64,000 nt of DNA from Candidatus Mcinerneyibacterium aminivorans (lineage in GTDB: Bacteria > Macinerneyibacteriota > Macinerneyibacteria > Macinerneyibacteriales > Macinerneyibacteriaceae). The position numbers were made by a program, and so were the translations under genes. The stretch lies in contig VSIX01000029.1 in assembly GCA_008086245.1 (NCBI GenBank), positions 33,758 to 97,757 of the forward strand. The letters are read 5' to 3'. Positions within the stretch are counted from its first letter, which is position 1; the number at the start of each line of letters is the position of its first letter. This document shows positions 53,107 through 62,212 of the stretch, one piece after another. The notes beneath the pieces were generated by a model. The model was not told the DNA's origin, did no database searches, and was given only the letters and a program-made list of their open reading frames with translations.

Positions 53107-54828
53107 ATGAAAAATAATAAGTCAAAAGGATGCCTTGTCGCATTTTTGATTTTTACAGTTTTTGTCGGACTGGGGATATTGTTCATTTTTTTATCTATTT
53201 CAAAGTATACCCAGCCAAAAACCTATGATGTAGAATCAAATAGTTTCGTAAAGATTGACCTTTCAAAGAAGCTCCCATATAAAGAGGAAGTTTCTTATTT
53301 TAAAAGGAAATCAAATTTAACCTTTTTTGATTTACTTAATTCACTAGAAAAAATTAAAAATGATAATAATATTAATGGAATTATTCTCGAAGATTTATCA
53401 CTACCCAGGGCACAGAGGGAAGAAATTCTTGCTAAAATTAAAAATATACAGCAGGCAGGAAAAAAAGTTTATGCTTTTACATCTAATATTAATAGATATA
53501 AATATTCTGCTCTATCAATAGCAAATAAAATAATCCTTACTCCATCAGAATCTAATTTTCTAATGATAAGGGGGTATTATTATTCAAGAGTATTTTTAAA
53601 ACGATTATTTACTAAATTAGGAATTGATTTCAATGTAATACATATAGGTAATTATAAGGGGGCTGGAGAAATGTTTTCCAGAAATGAAATGTCTCCTTAT
53701 ATGAAAGAAAATATTACCAAAATAATTGATTCCTTTTTTGAAACCGATATAGAAAATATTGTGAAAAATAGAAATTTAAATAATAAAGAATTTACCGAAG
53801 AAGTTTTGAATGGGGAGTATTTTTTATTTTCACCTAAAAAAGCACTGGACAATAATTTGGTGGATGAACTTTTATATCGGAATGAGTTTTATAAAAAATA
53901 TAATATTAATAATAAAAAAATAATTGAAATTAATAAATATTCCCAATCATTTCAAAGAGATTTATACAAGAGTAAAATTGCTGTTATTGTTGCTGATGGC
54001 AATATAGTACTAGGAGAAAGCAAAAAATCATTCAATCCTCTTTTTGGAGATCAGGAGAGTGTTGGTTCCGATACATTTATAAAAATGATAAACAAAGTAA
54101 TGGAAGATGAGAATGTTAAAGGAGTTATTATAAGGGTTGATTCTCCAGGAGGATCTGCTCTTGCCAGTGATTTAATGTGGAACGCTGTAGAAAAATTAAA
54201 AAAGAAAAAACCCGTTTATGTTTCAATGGGTAATATGGCTGCTTCAGGAGGATATTATATCTCCTGCAATGCAGATAAGATTTATGCAAACTCCAGTACA
54301 ATTACCGGTTCTATTGGGGTAGTTGCAATGATACCAGATTTTTCTGAATTTCTGAAAAATAAACTTTATTTGAATTTCGATCATTTTAAAAAAGGAAAAT
54401 ATACCAATTTTGGAAATACTTCACACATAACAGAGGCCGAATTAACTCTTATTGAAAAAAGTATGCGAAGGACCTATATTGAATTTAAAACCAGAGTTGC
54501 TAAAGGTAGAAATAAATCCAGTGAGTATATAGAAAATATAGCTCAGGGTAAGGTTTATACCGGACAGCAGGCACTTGATAATGGGTTGATTGATGAAATT
54601 GGTGATTTTTCAAAAGTTGTTGCTGATATGAAAAAAAATCTAAAAACAGATAATCTGTCTTTGGAAATCTATCCCAAACCAAAATCATTTTTTGAAAAAT
54701 TATCAGAGGGAAACCCGTTTTTATCCAGCACCATGGATATTAATTCAAAAATTAATACAATTTTGGAATATGATAGCAGACCCAAATATTTATTTCCTTA
54801 TGTAAATATTATTAAACAGAGGAGGTAA
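53107..54828 (+). CDS. sppA: signal peptide peptidase SppA, long (67K) type
   Basis: Membrane serine protease that degrades cleaved signal peptides. The 573-residue protein has one N-terminal helix (about residues 12-34) and two tandem crotonase-like domains, the long form. The general base Lys lies in the N-terminal half (GNYKGAGEMFSRNEMSPYM) and the nucleophile Ser in the C-terminal half (NMAASGGYYISC), the Ser-Lys dyad split as in E. coli. VDSPGGSALASDLMW and TGSIGVVAM are further family blocks. The UPF0173 gene follows one base after its stop. Confidence 0.95.
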   Translation: MKNNKSKGCLVAFLIFTVFVGLGILFIFLSISKYTQPKTYDVESNSFVKIDLSKKLPYKEEVSYFKRKSNLTFFDLLNSLEKIKNDNNINGIILEDLSLPRAQREEILAKIKNIQQAGKKVYAFTSNINRYKYSALSIANKIILTPSESNFLMIRGYYYSRVFLKRLFTKLGIDFNVIHIGNYKGAGEMFSRNEMSPYMKENITKIIDSFFETDIENIVKNRNLNNKEFTEEVLNGEYFLFSPKKALDNNLVDELLYRNEFYKKYNINNKKIIEINKYSQSFQRDLYKSKIAVIVADGNIVLGESKKSFNPLFGDQESVGSDTFIKMINKVMEDENVKGVIIRVDSPGGSALASDLMWNAVEKLKKKKPVYVSMGNMAASGGYYISCNADKIYANSSTITGSIGVVAMIPDFSEFLKNKLYLNFDHFKKGKYTNFGNTSHITEAELTLIEKSMRRTYIEFKTRVAKGRNKSSEYIENIAQGKVYTGQQALDNGLIDEIGDFSKVVADMKKNLKTDNLSLEIYPKPKSFFEKLSEGNPFLSSTMDINSKINTILEYDSRPKYLFPYVNIIKQRR

Positions 54829-54829
54829 T

Positions 54830-55507
54830 ATGAAATTAATTTATATAGGACATTCAGCATTATATTTTGATGGAGAAACAAAAATTCTTGTGGATCCTTT
54901 TATAAGTGATAATCCGTGGGTTAAAAATGATAATTATGATTTTTATCCTGATTATATTTTCCTATCACACGGACATGGTGACCATCTAGGAGATACCTTT
55001 GATATAGCAAAGAGAAGTGGAGCTACAGTTGTTGCACCATTTGAATTAGCTCAATACTGTATTCAACATGGAATTAAAGCTCATCCAATGCACATTGGAG
55101 GGAAATTTAACTTTGATTTTGGCTGGATAAAATTAACTAACGCTTTACACGGTTCTGGACTTATCACCGATAATGAAATTATTTATTTAGGCAACCCATG
55201 TGGGTTTTTGTGGGAAACAGAAAATAAAAGATTTTATTATGCAGGTGATACGGGATTAACTATGGACATGAAACTTTTAAAGGATTATAAAATTGATTAT
55301 GCTTTTTTACCGATAGGTGGGAATTTTACAATGGATGTAGATGATGCACTTAAAGCAGCAGAATTTATTTCGCCCAAAACTGTTATTCCCATACATTTTA
55401 ATACATTTGATGTAATAAAAAGTTCACCAGAAGAATTTGTAGAGAAAATAAAACACCGGGGAATGAATTCCATTTACCTTAAACCGGGAACTGAAATTGA
55501 AATCTGA
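54830..55507 (+). CDS. UPF0173 metal-dependent hydrolase (YtkL-like)
   Basis: A 225-residue metallo-beta-lactamase-fold hydrolase of the UPF0173 group. Metal ligands: SHGHGDHLGDT (the HxHxDH motif, about residues 45-55), a later His in NALHGSG, GDTGLTMDM and PIHFNTF. It has no signal peptide, so it is cytoplasmic. Substrates are not established for this group, which is found across bacteria and archaea. AGGAGG precedes the ATG. A 12-bp hairpin 7 bases after its stop ends the operon that began at the SPFH gene or earlier. Confidence 0.9.
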   Translation: MKLIYIGHSALYFDGETKILVDPFISDNPWVKNDNYDFYPDYIFLSHGHGDHLGDTFDIAKRSGATVVAPFELAQYCIQHGIKAHPMHIGGKFNFDFGWIKLTNALHGSGLITDNEIIYLGNPCGFLWETENKRFYYAGDTGLTMDMKLLKDYKIDYAFLPIGGNFTMDVDDALKAAEFISPKTVIPIHFNTFDVIKSSPEEFVEKIKHRGMNSIYLKPGTEIEI

Positions 55508-55514
55508 AAAATTA

Positions 55515-55552
55515 AATTAAGAGGGAATTTCTCCCTCTTAATTGATTATTTT
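55515..55552 (+). terminator. terminator after the UPF0173 gene
   Basis: A perfect 12-bp stem (55515-55526 with 55532-55543; GAGGGA/TCCCTC at its inner end) with a 5-base loop, followed by an AT-rich stretch with T runs. Confidence 0.7.
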
Positions 55553-55743
55553 AATTTATTCCTGGTTATATTATTACCTTTCTGAGGATAATTTCTTTTT
55601 AAATTTATGTTTATTGTTCAAATATCAATTTGACAGAGTAATTAATGAAACATTTTAAGTATACTGATTCTTTCCGATATTTCTTATAAAAATAATTGTA
55701 ATTTAAAAAAATTATTCTATAATAAATGATAAGGGAGGTAATT

Positions 55744-57241
55744 ATGAAAAAAATATTATTTTTAATTATTTTTATATTTTTTTTACAAATTGTTACATAC
55801 TCCTTTCCTGTGATGGGGGCAAGATCAATGGGAATGGGAGGAGCTGGAATAGCTTCTACACTCGATGCAAGTGCAGTATACTGGAATCCTGCAGCAATGA
55901 GTTTTATCGAAAATAATCTGGTTACAGCTAAAATAGATTTTGGAATTGATATAATGCAAAATATGAGCGAAAAAATAACCGAATTTAACAATTTAGATTC
56001 TGAATATGAAGAATTCCTGTATTCCATTGAAAATACAACTTTATGGAATTCCCAGGAAAACATAGAAGAATTTAAGAATTTTTATAATAAATATAGTGAT
56101 AAATTTATGGAATTTGATAATGGTGGAGTTGGAACTAATATGGACCTTGCAGGTGGATTCTTTTTTAATATAAAAGGAACCCCATATGTAAATTTAAGTT
56201 TAGGAATTACAGCATTATCTGATATACAGTTTTATTCAAGAACAGCAGATGTAAGTATTTTAAGAACTATTCCTCTTGATTATTTATCAATGGAAAATAT
56301 ACTGGGTACTTCTAATTATACACAAGCCCAGGCAGAAGATGCATTTAATAATATTATTTTACCGATTTTAAATGAACTGAATTCGGGGAATAGTGTTTTC
56401 AGTGGAGATGAACGGCAGTATCTTGAAAATTATTTATATATAAAATATGTAGAAAATCCATTTAATACATATCAGAATCCAGATCCGGAAAATAAAATTG
56501 GTATTATAAACAATAATAGTGAAGTAGTTGTAGATGGTATATTATTAAATGAATTTATAGTATCATTTTCTAAGTCATTAGAAATGGATGAAATAATGGG
56601 GGTAGCTGTAGGAGGAAATATTAAACTGATCAAAGGATATAATTATTCACAGGTTTTTATGGTAGAACAGTTTAAAGACGATGAGACAGATAATGGGGAA
56701 GATAATGTTTTTGATCAATTTAATGATCCTTTTGAAGGAAGTACTGCGGGACTGGATCTTGCTGCTTATATGAAAATCTTTGAAAAGCTAAATGTTGGAT
56801 TAACAATAAGAAATATCATTGTAGGGGATATTAGTTGGGATAAAAAAAGAAGAAAGGGTTACTCCTAAAGCATATAAACCCAAAACTGAAGCCAGATTCG
56901 GTGTAAATTATATCTTAAATAAAAATATAAATTTTGCTATGGATGCTGATTTAACTAAGAAAGATGGAGAGTTTACTGATATAAGAAATATTAGTCTTGG
57001 TTCTGAGTTTAAATTGTTGAAATTTATTAATTTAAGGCTAGGGACGATTATTACCCCGGGGATGAGTGATAAATTAAATAAATCTGCTCAGTTAATTACT
57101 ACTGGATTAGGCTTAGATTTCAAGTATGTGAGGATGGATTTGGCTGCAGCATTAACTCCCGAAGATCTTAAGTTAAATTTTGATGAAGAAAATATGCCGC
57201 AAAGAATTGGAATTGCTGCAAGTATAGGGATTAATTTCTAA
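55744..57241 (+). pseudogene. outer-membrane barrel protein (TraF/PorV/FadL-like) interrupted by a 1-base frameshift
   Basis: A signal peptide (MKKILFLIIFIFFLQIVTYS) is followed by GARSMGMGGAGIASTLDASAVYWNPAAMS, the hallmark opening of FadL/PorV/TraF-type outer-membrane barrels. The first frame stops at 56868 just after an A7 run (56842-56848). The next frame carries on at once with EERVTPKAYKPKTEARFGV and ends in IGINF, a barrel-type C-terminal Phe. Removing one A restores one protein of about 498 residues. So the gene is intact apart from one base. It may be an assembly error, a phase-variable switch, a slippage site, or a real lesion. GGGAGG precedes the ATG used; an upstream ATG at 55726 is inside the leader. 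Confidence 0.75.
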
Positions 57242-57413
57242 CCCCCCAAGACAGTTTAATTTACTAACAAATCATTTAGTGGGCTAATAATCCTCTTTAT
57301 GAATAGCAATTTTATGTTATAATAACTCCGAGATTAAAGAATGGTTTATGCTTGACTTTAAGAATATTATAATTAAACTACTTATTAAAATATAGTAAAG
57401 GAGTTATCTTATA

Positions 57414-59228
57414 ATGAAAAAAATTAGAGATGGAATTATATGGATTATTTTGTTTTTTGTAGTACTGCTTCTTTTTCATTTTATAGAAAAATGGCAATCT
57501 GATACCAAGGTTGCAGAAATTACATACAGTGAATTTATTGAGTATATTGAAAATGACAACATATCGACTGTAGAAATTCAGGAAATGAAAGTAGAAGGTA
57601 ATTTTAAAAAAAGTTTAGCTAATGGTGCCCAGAAATTTGAAACTATTATTCCTAAAAATGACAGACTTGCAATTGAGAAATTATTAAATAAAAATTCTAA
57701 TATAAAAATAGAGGAACCTTCCTCAGGGGATTTTAAATTATTCCTTATTTATGTTTTACCTACAATAATTATTTTTGTTGTTTTTATATACTTTATAAGA
57801 AGAATGCAGGGGAAAGGAAATCAGGCTTTTAATTTTGGGAAAAGTAAAGCAAAAATGATTGGGAAAGGCGATGTAGATGTAACATTTGACGATGTAGCTG
57901 GCTGTGATGAAGCTAAAGAAGAACTTGAAGAAGTTATTGAATATTTAAAAAGCCCCAAGAAATTTCAAAAATTAGGGGGGAAGATCCCAAAAGGAATTTT
58001 ACTAGTGGGCCCCCCCGGTACAGGAAAAACTCTTTTATCAAAAGCTGTTGCAGGAGAAGCAAATGTTCCATTCCTATCTTTAAGCGGTTCCGATTTTGTG
58101 GAAATGTTTGTAGGTGTTGGAGCTTCAAGAGTTAGAGATTTATTTCAAAAAGCAAAAAAACATTCTCCTTCAATTATATTTATTGATGAATTAGATGCAG
58201 TGGGAAGAGCAAGAGGTGCAGGGCTTGGTGGAGGCCACGATGAAAGAGAACAAACACTGAATCAGCTTTTAGGTGAAATGGATGGATTTGAAAGAAATGA
58301 AGGAATTATTGTACTTGCTGCCACTAATAGACCTGATGTATTAGATAAAGCATTATTAAGACCCGGCCGTTTTGATAGGCAGGTAGTAGTTGATATGCCG
58401 GATGTAAATGGACGTGAAAAAATTCTAAAGATACATACGAAAAATAAACCTTTAGCAGAGGATGTTGATTTAAAAATAATTGCCAAATCTACTCCTGGAA
58501 TGAGCGGAGCTGATTTGGCTAATATGGCAAATGAAGCTGCTTTATTAGCTGCCAAAGAGGGAAAACAAGAAATAGAAATGGAAGATGTAGAAGAAGCAAA
58601 AGACAAAGTATTAATGGGCAAACCAAGGAAAAGTTTAGTAATAAGTGATGAAGAAAAGAAAAGAATTGCTTATCATGAAGCAGGACATACCTATATAGGA
58701 AGATTAATGTTAGAACAGGAACCTGTTCATAAGGTCACAATTGTTCCAAGAGGGAAATCTATGGGAGCAACTCATTTTCTTCCAATGGATGAAAAACATA
58801 TTTATCCAAAAAGTTATTTAGTTGCCCAACTTCACAGGATGTTTGCAGGAAGAGCTACAGAAGATGTAATTTTTAATGAAGTAAGCACCGGCGCTCAGGA
58901 CGATATAAATAGGGCAACCAGTATAGCTAGAAAAATGGTTTCAAACTGGGGTATGAGTGATGAAATAGGCCCATTATCATTTGGAAGGAAAAAAGAACAT
59001 GTCTTTTTAGGAAGAGATCTGGGAACTCAAAAGGATATTTCCGAAGAAACTGCCAGAAGAGTTGATGAAGCGGTGGAAACAATTGTTAAAGAAGCTTATA
59101 TGAAAACTAAAAAAATGATAGAAGAAGGAAAGGACAAAATTGAAAAAATCGCACAGGCATTAATTGAAAAAGAAGTTCTTAATTCAGATGAAATAGATGA
59201 ATTATTACAAGTAGAAAGTGGTGAATAA
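57414..59228 (+). CDS. ftsH: ATP-dependent zinc metalloprotease FtsH
   Basis: Membrane-bound AAA+ protease that removes misfolded membrane proteins and regulators. The 604-residue protein has two N-terminal helices (about residues 7-24 and 107-128) flanking a periplasmic domain. Walker A GPPGTGKT is at residues 199-206, and [16 protein letters not shown] and [22 protein letters not shown] supply Walker B and the SRH. The zinc-protease motif HEAGH is at 421-425. AAAGGAG precedes the start. folE follows after five bases. Confidence 0.97.
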   Translation: MKKIRDGIIWIILFFVVLLLFHFIEKWQSDTKVAEITYSEFIEYIENDNISTVEIQEMKVEGNFKKSLANGAQKFETIIPKNDRLAIEKLLNKNSNIKIEEPSSGDFKLFLIYVLPTIIIFVVFIYFIRRMQGKGNQAFNFGKSKAKMIGKGDVDVTFDDVAGCDEAKEELEEVIEYLKSPKKFQKLGGKIPKGILLVGPPGTGKTLLSKAVAGEANVPFLSLSGSDFVEMFVGVGASRVRDLFQKAKKHSPSIIFIDELDAVGRARGAGLGGGHDEREQTLNQLLGEMDGFERNEGIIVLAATNRPDVLDKALLRPGRFDRQVVVDMPDVNGREKILKIHTKNKPLAEDVDLKIIAKSTPGMSGADLANMANEAALLAAKEGKQEIEMEDVEEAKDKVLMGKPRKSLVISDEEKKRIAYHEAGHTYIGRLMLEQEPVHKVTIVPRGKSMGATHFLPMDEKHIYPKSYLVAQLHRMFAGRATEDVIFNEVSTGAQDDINRATSIARKMVSNWGMSDEIGPLSFGRKKEHVFLGRDLGTQKDISEETARRVDEAVETIVKEAYMKTKKMIEEGKDKIEKIAQALIEKEVLNSDEIDELLQVESGE

Positions 59229-59233
59229 TTAAA

Positions 59234-59806
59234 TTGGATAAAGAAAAAATAAAAAAATCAGTTAGGAATTTACTGGAAGCTATTGGGGAAAATCCTGACA
59301 GAGAAGGATTGCAGAAAACTCCCGGAAGAATAGCAGATATGTATGAAGAAATATTTGAAGGTATTAATGTTAGCAAAGAGGATTTAAAAAAAATTGTTGT
59401 TGATTTTCATACTGATTATGATGAAGATGAAATGATTATTGTTAGGGATATTCCTTTTTATTCCATGTGTGAACATCATTTACTTCCTTTTTTTGGAAAC
59501 GCCCATGTTGCTTATATTCCCCAGAACAACAGGGTAACTGGATTAAGCAAAATAGCAAGAGCGGTAGATACTATTTCAAAATCCCCACAATTACAGGAAC
59601 GATTAACAACAGATATTGCTGATATGCTTATGGAATTTTTGAATCCAATGGGGGTTTTTGTAATTGTAGAAGCACAGCATCTATGTATGGTGATGAGAGG
59701 GATAAAAAAACAGGGGTCCAAAACTGTAACTTCTGCAATGAGAGGTGTTTTTAAAAATAAAACTACAAGAGAGGAAGCTCTCTTCTTAATTAAAGGGGGC
59801 AGTTAA
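59234..59806 (+). CDS. folE: GTP cyclohydrolase I
   Basis: Converts GTP to 7,8-dihydroneopterin triphosphate, first step of folate and queuosine synthesis. The 190-residue protein is full-length, with TTG as the only in-frame start after the ftsH stop. Seen: [22 protein letters not shown], the zinc and catalytic set [11 protein letters not shown], and the later Cys in [11 protein letters not shown]. The ribosome site is weak, so translation may depend on ftsH. Its stop codon lies one base before the probable AUA start of cdaA. Confidence 0.96.
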   Translation: MDKEKIKKSVRNLLEAIGENPDREGLQKTPGRIADMYEEIFEGINVSKEDLKKIVVDFHTDYDEDEMIIVRDIPFYSMCEHHLLPFFGNAHVAYIPQNNRVTGLSKIARAVDTISKSPQLQERLTTDIADMLMEFLNPMGVFVIVEAQHLCMVMRGIKKQGSKTVTSAMRGVFKNKTTREEALFLIKGGS

Positions 59807-59807
59807 T

Positions 59808-60620
59808 ATAAATTTTTTAGTATATCTTCAAAATATTCAGATAATAGATGTAATTGATATATTACTTGTTTATATTTTCCTGTATTATATTTTTATATCC
59901 TTTAGAGGCCTTAAAGCTGTTCAAATATTAATTATAGCAGCGATGATTTTGCTGATGAATTTTTTAGCACAATTTTTAAATTTAACTTTATTTCTATCAC
60001 TTATTCAAATATTTAAATACATGCTTATATTTTATTTTATATTAAATTTTCAACCTGAATTTAGGAAAATATTATTTAATCTTACAAATTTGCCAATATT
60101 TTCATCAATAATTAGAAAGGAAGTTGTAGAGCAGGAAGAATATATTCAGCGGATTATAGATTCTGTTATGGAAATGTCATCTAAAAGAATAGGAGCACTT
60201 ATTGTTTTTGAAAAAAATATGGATTTGGATAATTATGTTGAAAATGAGGTTATAATAAACAGCAAAGTAACAAAGGAATTATTGATAACAATATTTTCAC
60301 TAAATACTCCATTACATGATGGAGCTGTTATAATAAGAAATAATCAAATTTATGCTGCAAGAGCACTTCTACCACTTACTGAAAGCAGTAATATACCTAA
60401 AGAATATGGCACAAGACACAGAGCCGCATTGGGTATTACAGAATTAACTGATGCCGGGGTTATTGTAGTCTCAGAGGAAACAAAAACAATTTCATATGCA
60501 TTTCAGGGACAATTTCTAAGCAGGGGAGTAGAAAAGGAAGAATTAAAAGATATGTTATATGATCTTTTACTTCAGGAAAAAACAAAAGAAATTGTAAAAG
60601 AGGGAGCAAAAAAGAAATAA
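59808..60620 (+). CDS. cdaA: diadenylate cyclase CdaA, probable AUA start
   Basis: Makes cyclic di-AMP from two ATP. The DAC domain shows PLHDGAVII and GTRHRAALG, the catalytic motifs. The first ATG in frame (59943) would delete the first membrane helices. Upstream in frame lies NFLVYLQNIQIIDVIDILLVYIFLYYIFISFRGLKAVQIL, which matches the CdaA N-terminus. No standard start precedes it before a stop. ATA at 59808 gives 270 residues, the normal CdaA length, and is preceded by AAAGGGGG at 8 bases spacing. GTT 59802 is the other candidate. cdaR follows after two bases. Confidence 0.9.
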   Translation: MNFLVYLQNIQIIDVIDILLVYIFLYYIFISFRGLKAVQILIIAAMILLMNFLAQFLNLTLFLSLIQIFKYMLIFYFILNFQPEFRKILFNLTNLPIFSSIIRKEVVEQEEYIQRIIDSVMEMSSKRIGALIVFEKNMDLDNYVENEVIINSKVTKELLITIFSLNTPLHDGAVIIRNNQIYAARALLPLTESSNIPKEYGTRHRAALGITELTDAGVIVVSEETKTISYAFQGQFLSRGVEKEELKDMLYDLLLQEKTKEIVKEGAKKK

Positions 60621-60622
60621 TT

Positions 60623-61546
60623 ATGCCAAAAAAGGGGAAAAATTCATTACTATATAAAATATTTATTAACAACTTCAACTATAAACTACTTGCTTTAGCC
60701 ATTACTCTTTTATGGTGGTTTGCAACTGTTGATAATCGTATAATAGAAGAGACTATTAAAATTCCTATTAAATTCAATAATTTATCAAAAAATATGGTTA
60801 TTGCGGACTATACCCCTCAAAAATTAGAATTTGAAGTAAAAGCAAAGGGGAAACAGATCTCAGAATTAAAAAAAAGAGATTTGTTTTACTCAATAAATTT
60901 AAATAATTATGAAAAAGGTAATTATGAATTTGAAGTTAATAAATATAATATTGAAAATGTAGATAATTATAGTTTGATCAAAGATGTTAAAAAATCAAAA
61001 AAAATTCAAATTGTGGTTGATGAGAAAGTTGAAAAATTTGTTAAGATAGAACCCAAAATTGTTGGAGAATTACCAAGAGATTACAAGCTGATAGGGGAAA
61101 TTGAAATCATTCCCGAGTATGTAAAAATTAAAGGCCCTAAAAGTGTTAATATAATTGAAACATATCCAATAGATATTAGTGATATAAATAAAACTATTAA
61201 AAAAGAAGTGAATTTGCAGTTGCCACCTTATACTACACTTGTAGCTGAAAAAAATAAAAATATATTTGCTAATATTAAGGTTACCGAATTAAAATCTCTG
61301 GAAATTGATAATATCAAAATTAATGTAAAAGGAGATTATTCACTGATTTATCCCAAAGTAATTTCATTAGAAATTAGAGTTCCTGTTTCAATTAACAGGG
61401 AATCAATTAAAAGCAATATAGATGTTTCTATAGATCTTACTGGTTATGATAAGGGGGATTATAATATAATTCCTACCATTAATATTCCTGGAGACTTTGA
61501 ATTAATTGATTATAAACCAAAAGACATAAGGGTAATCATTAGATAA
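60623..61546 (+). CDS. cdaR: CdaR (YbbR-domain) regulator of diadenylate cyclase
   Basis: A 307-residue membrane-anchored protein: one N-terminal helix (about residues 21-38, ending LWWFATVDN), then about three YbbR repeats on the outside. The typical start, NNFNYKLLALAITLLWWF, and RDYKLIGEIEIIPEYVKIKGPKSVNIIE in the second repeat identify the family. CdaR binds CdaA and alters cyclic di-AMP production, which fits its place directly after cdaA. The usual third gene, glmM, is missing: a STAS-domain gene follows instead. Confidence 0.92.
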   Translation: MPKKGKNSLLYKIFINNFNYKLLALAITLLWWFATVDNRIIEETIKIPIKFNNLSKNMVIADYTPQKLEFEVKAKGKQISELKKRDLFYSINLNNYEKGNYEFEVNKYNIENVDNYSLIKDVKKSKKIQIVVDEKVEKFVKIEPKIVGELPRDYKLIGEIEIIPEYVKIKGPKSVNIIETYPIDISDINKTIKKEVNLQLPPYTTLVAEKNKNIFANIKVTELKSLEIDNIKINVKGDYSLIYPKVISLEIRVPVSINRESIKSNIDVSIDLTGYDKGDYNIIPTINIPGDFELIDYKPKDIRVIIR

Positions 61547-61623
61547 ATTAGCTTGATATATCCTTATTTAATGATATTATATATTAATGTATATTAATTG
61601 TAAGTACTAAATAGGAGTGAATA

Positions 61624-62208
61624 ATGGCTCAATTAATTGAGAAAGTTAATCATTTAGATAATAACATTGTTGAATTACAGTTAAAAGGATATATAGATGG
61701 AAGTAATGTAAAGGAAATTAAAGAAAAAATAACTGGTTTAGTAAATGAAAATAAATCGAAAATTATATTGAAAATGAAAAATGTTGAATTTGTTTCGGCT
61801 AATGCATGGAAAACTATTAATGATTTGAATAAAGAGATTAAAAGCATTAAGGGAAGTATTAAAATTTTGAATTTAAAAAAAGAGATAGAAGGAATATTTC
61901 ATCTTTTAGAATATGATAAAAAAATTGAGTACTATAAAAATAAAGAAAAAATTGTAAAATCATTTGATAGCAAGGAAACATTTGAACCACATAAAATAAA
62001 AAGCATAAATAGAGATATTATTGATAACTTAACAGATATAAAAAATTCGTCCTTGCAGGACAAAATAAAAAGAATATTAAGTACCCATTCTAATATTCAA
62101 CTTCTGAAGTTAAAAGATATATTATCACATCCAGTATATAATGAAAAAACTAATTTTCTTAAATTATACTTAAACAAAAAACAAATAGAAAAAGAAATGG
62201 AGAATTAG
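61624..62208 (+). CDS. STAS-domain protein with degenerate phosphorylation site, before pilB
   Basis: A 194-residue protein. Residues 8-105 form a STAS (anti-anti-sigma-like) domain: VELQLKGYIDGSNVKEIKEKI and NVEFVSANAWKTINDLNKEI. The stretch aligned with the usual DSSG, which includes the phosphorylated Ser, reads SANA, so it may not be switched by phosphorylation. The C-terminal 85 residues are helical, Lys-rich and not recognised. It is followed by pilB after four bases. A role linked to the type IV pilus ATPase is inferred from this position only; an anti-sigma partner was not seen. Confidence 0.72.
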   Translation: MAQLIEKVNHLDNNIVELQLKGYIDGSNVKEIKEKITGLVNENKSKIILKMKNVEFVSANAWKTINDLNKEIKSIKGSIKILNLKKEIEGIFHLLEYDKKIEYYKNKEKIVKSFDSKETFEPHKIKSINRDIIDNLTDIKNSSLQDKIKRILSTHSNIQLLKLKDILSHPVYNEKTNFLKLYLNKKQIEKEMEN

Positions 62209-62212
62209 AATT

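Noticed and set aside
56939-57241. Separate 100-residue gene after the barrel gene
   Set aside because: The frame continues the barrel protein without a gap in homology-like pattern; no ribosome site precedes its ATG. It is the second part of a frameshifted gene.
57318-57379. Promoter boxes before ftsH (TATAAT at 57318 and TTGACT at 57352)
   Set aside because: TATAAT has no acceptable -35 box and TTGACT pairs only with a weak TAAACT. Not strong enough to list.
59943-60620. cdaA starting at ATG 59943 (225 residues)
   Set aside because: It would remove the conserved first membrane helices; the upstream frame is open and matches the family N-terminus.
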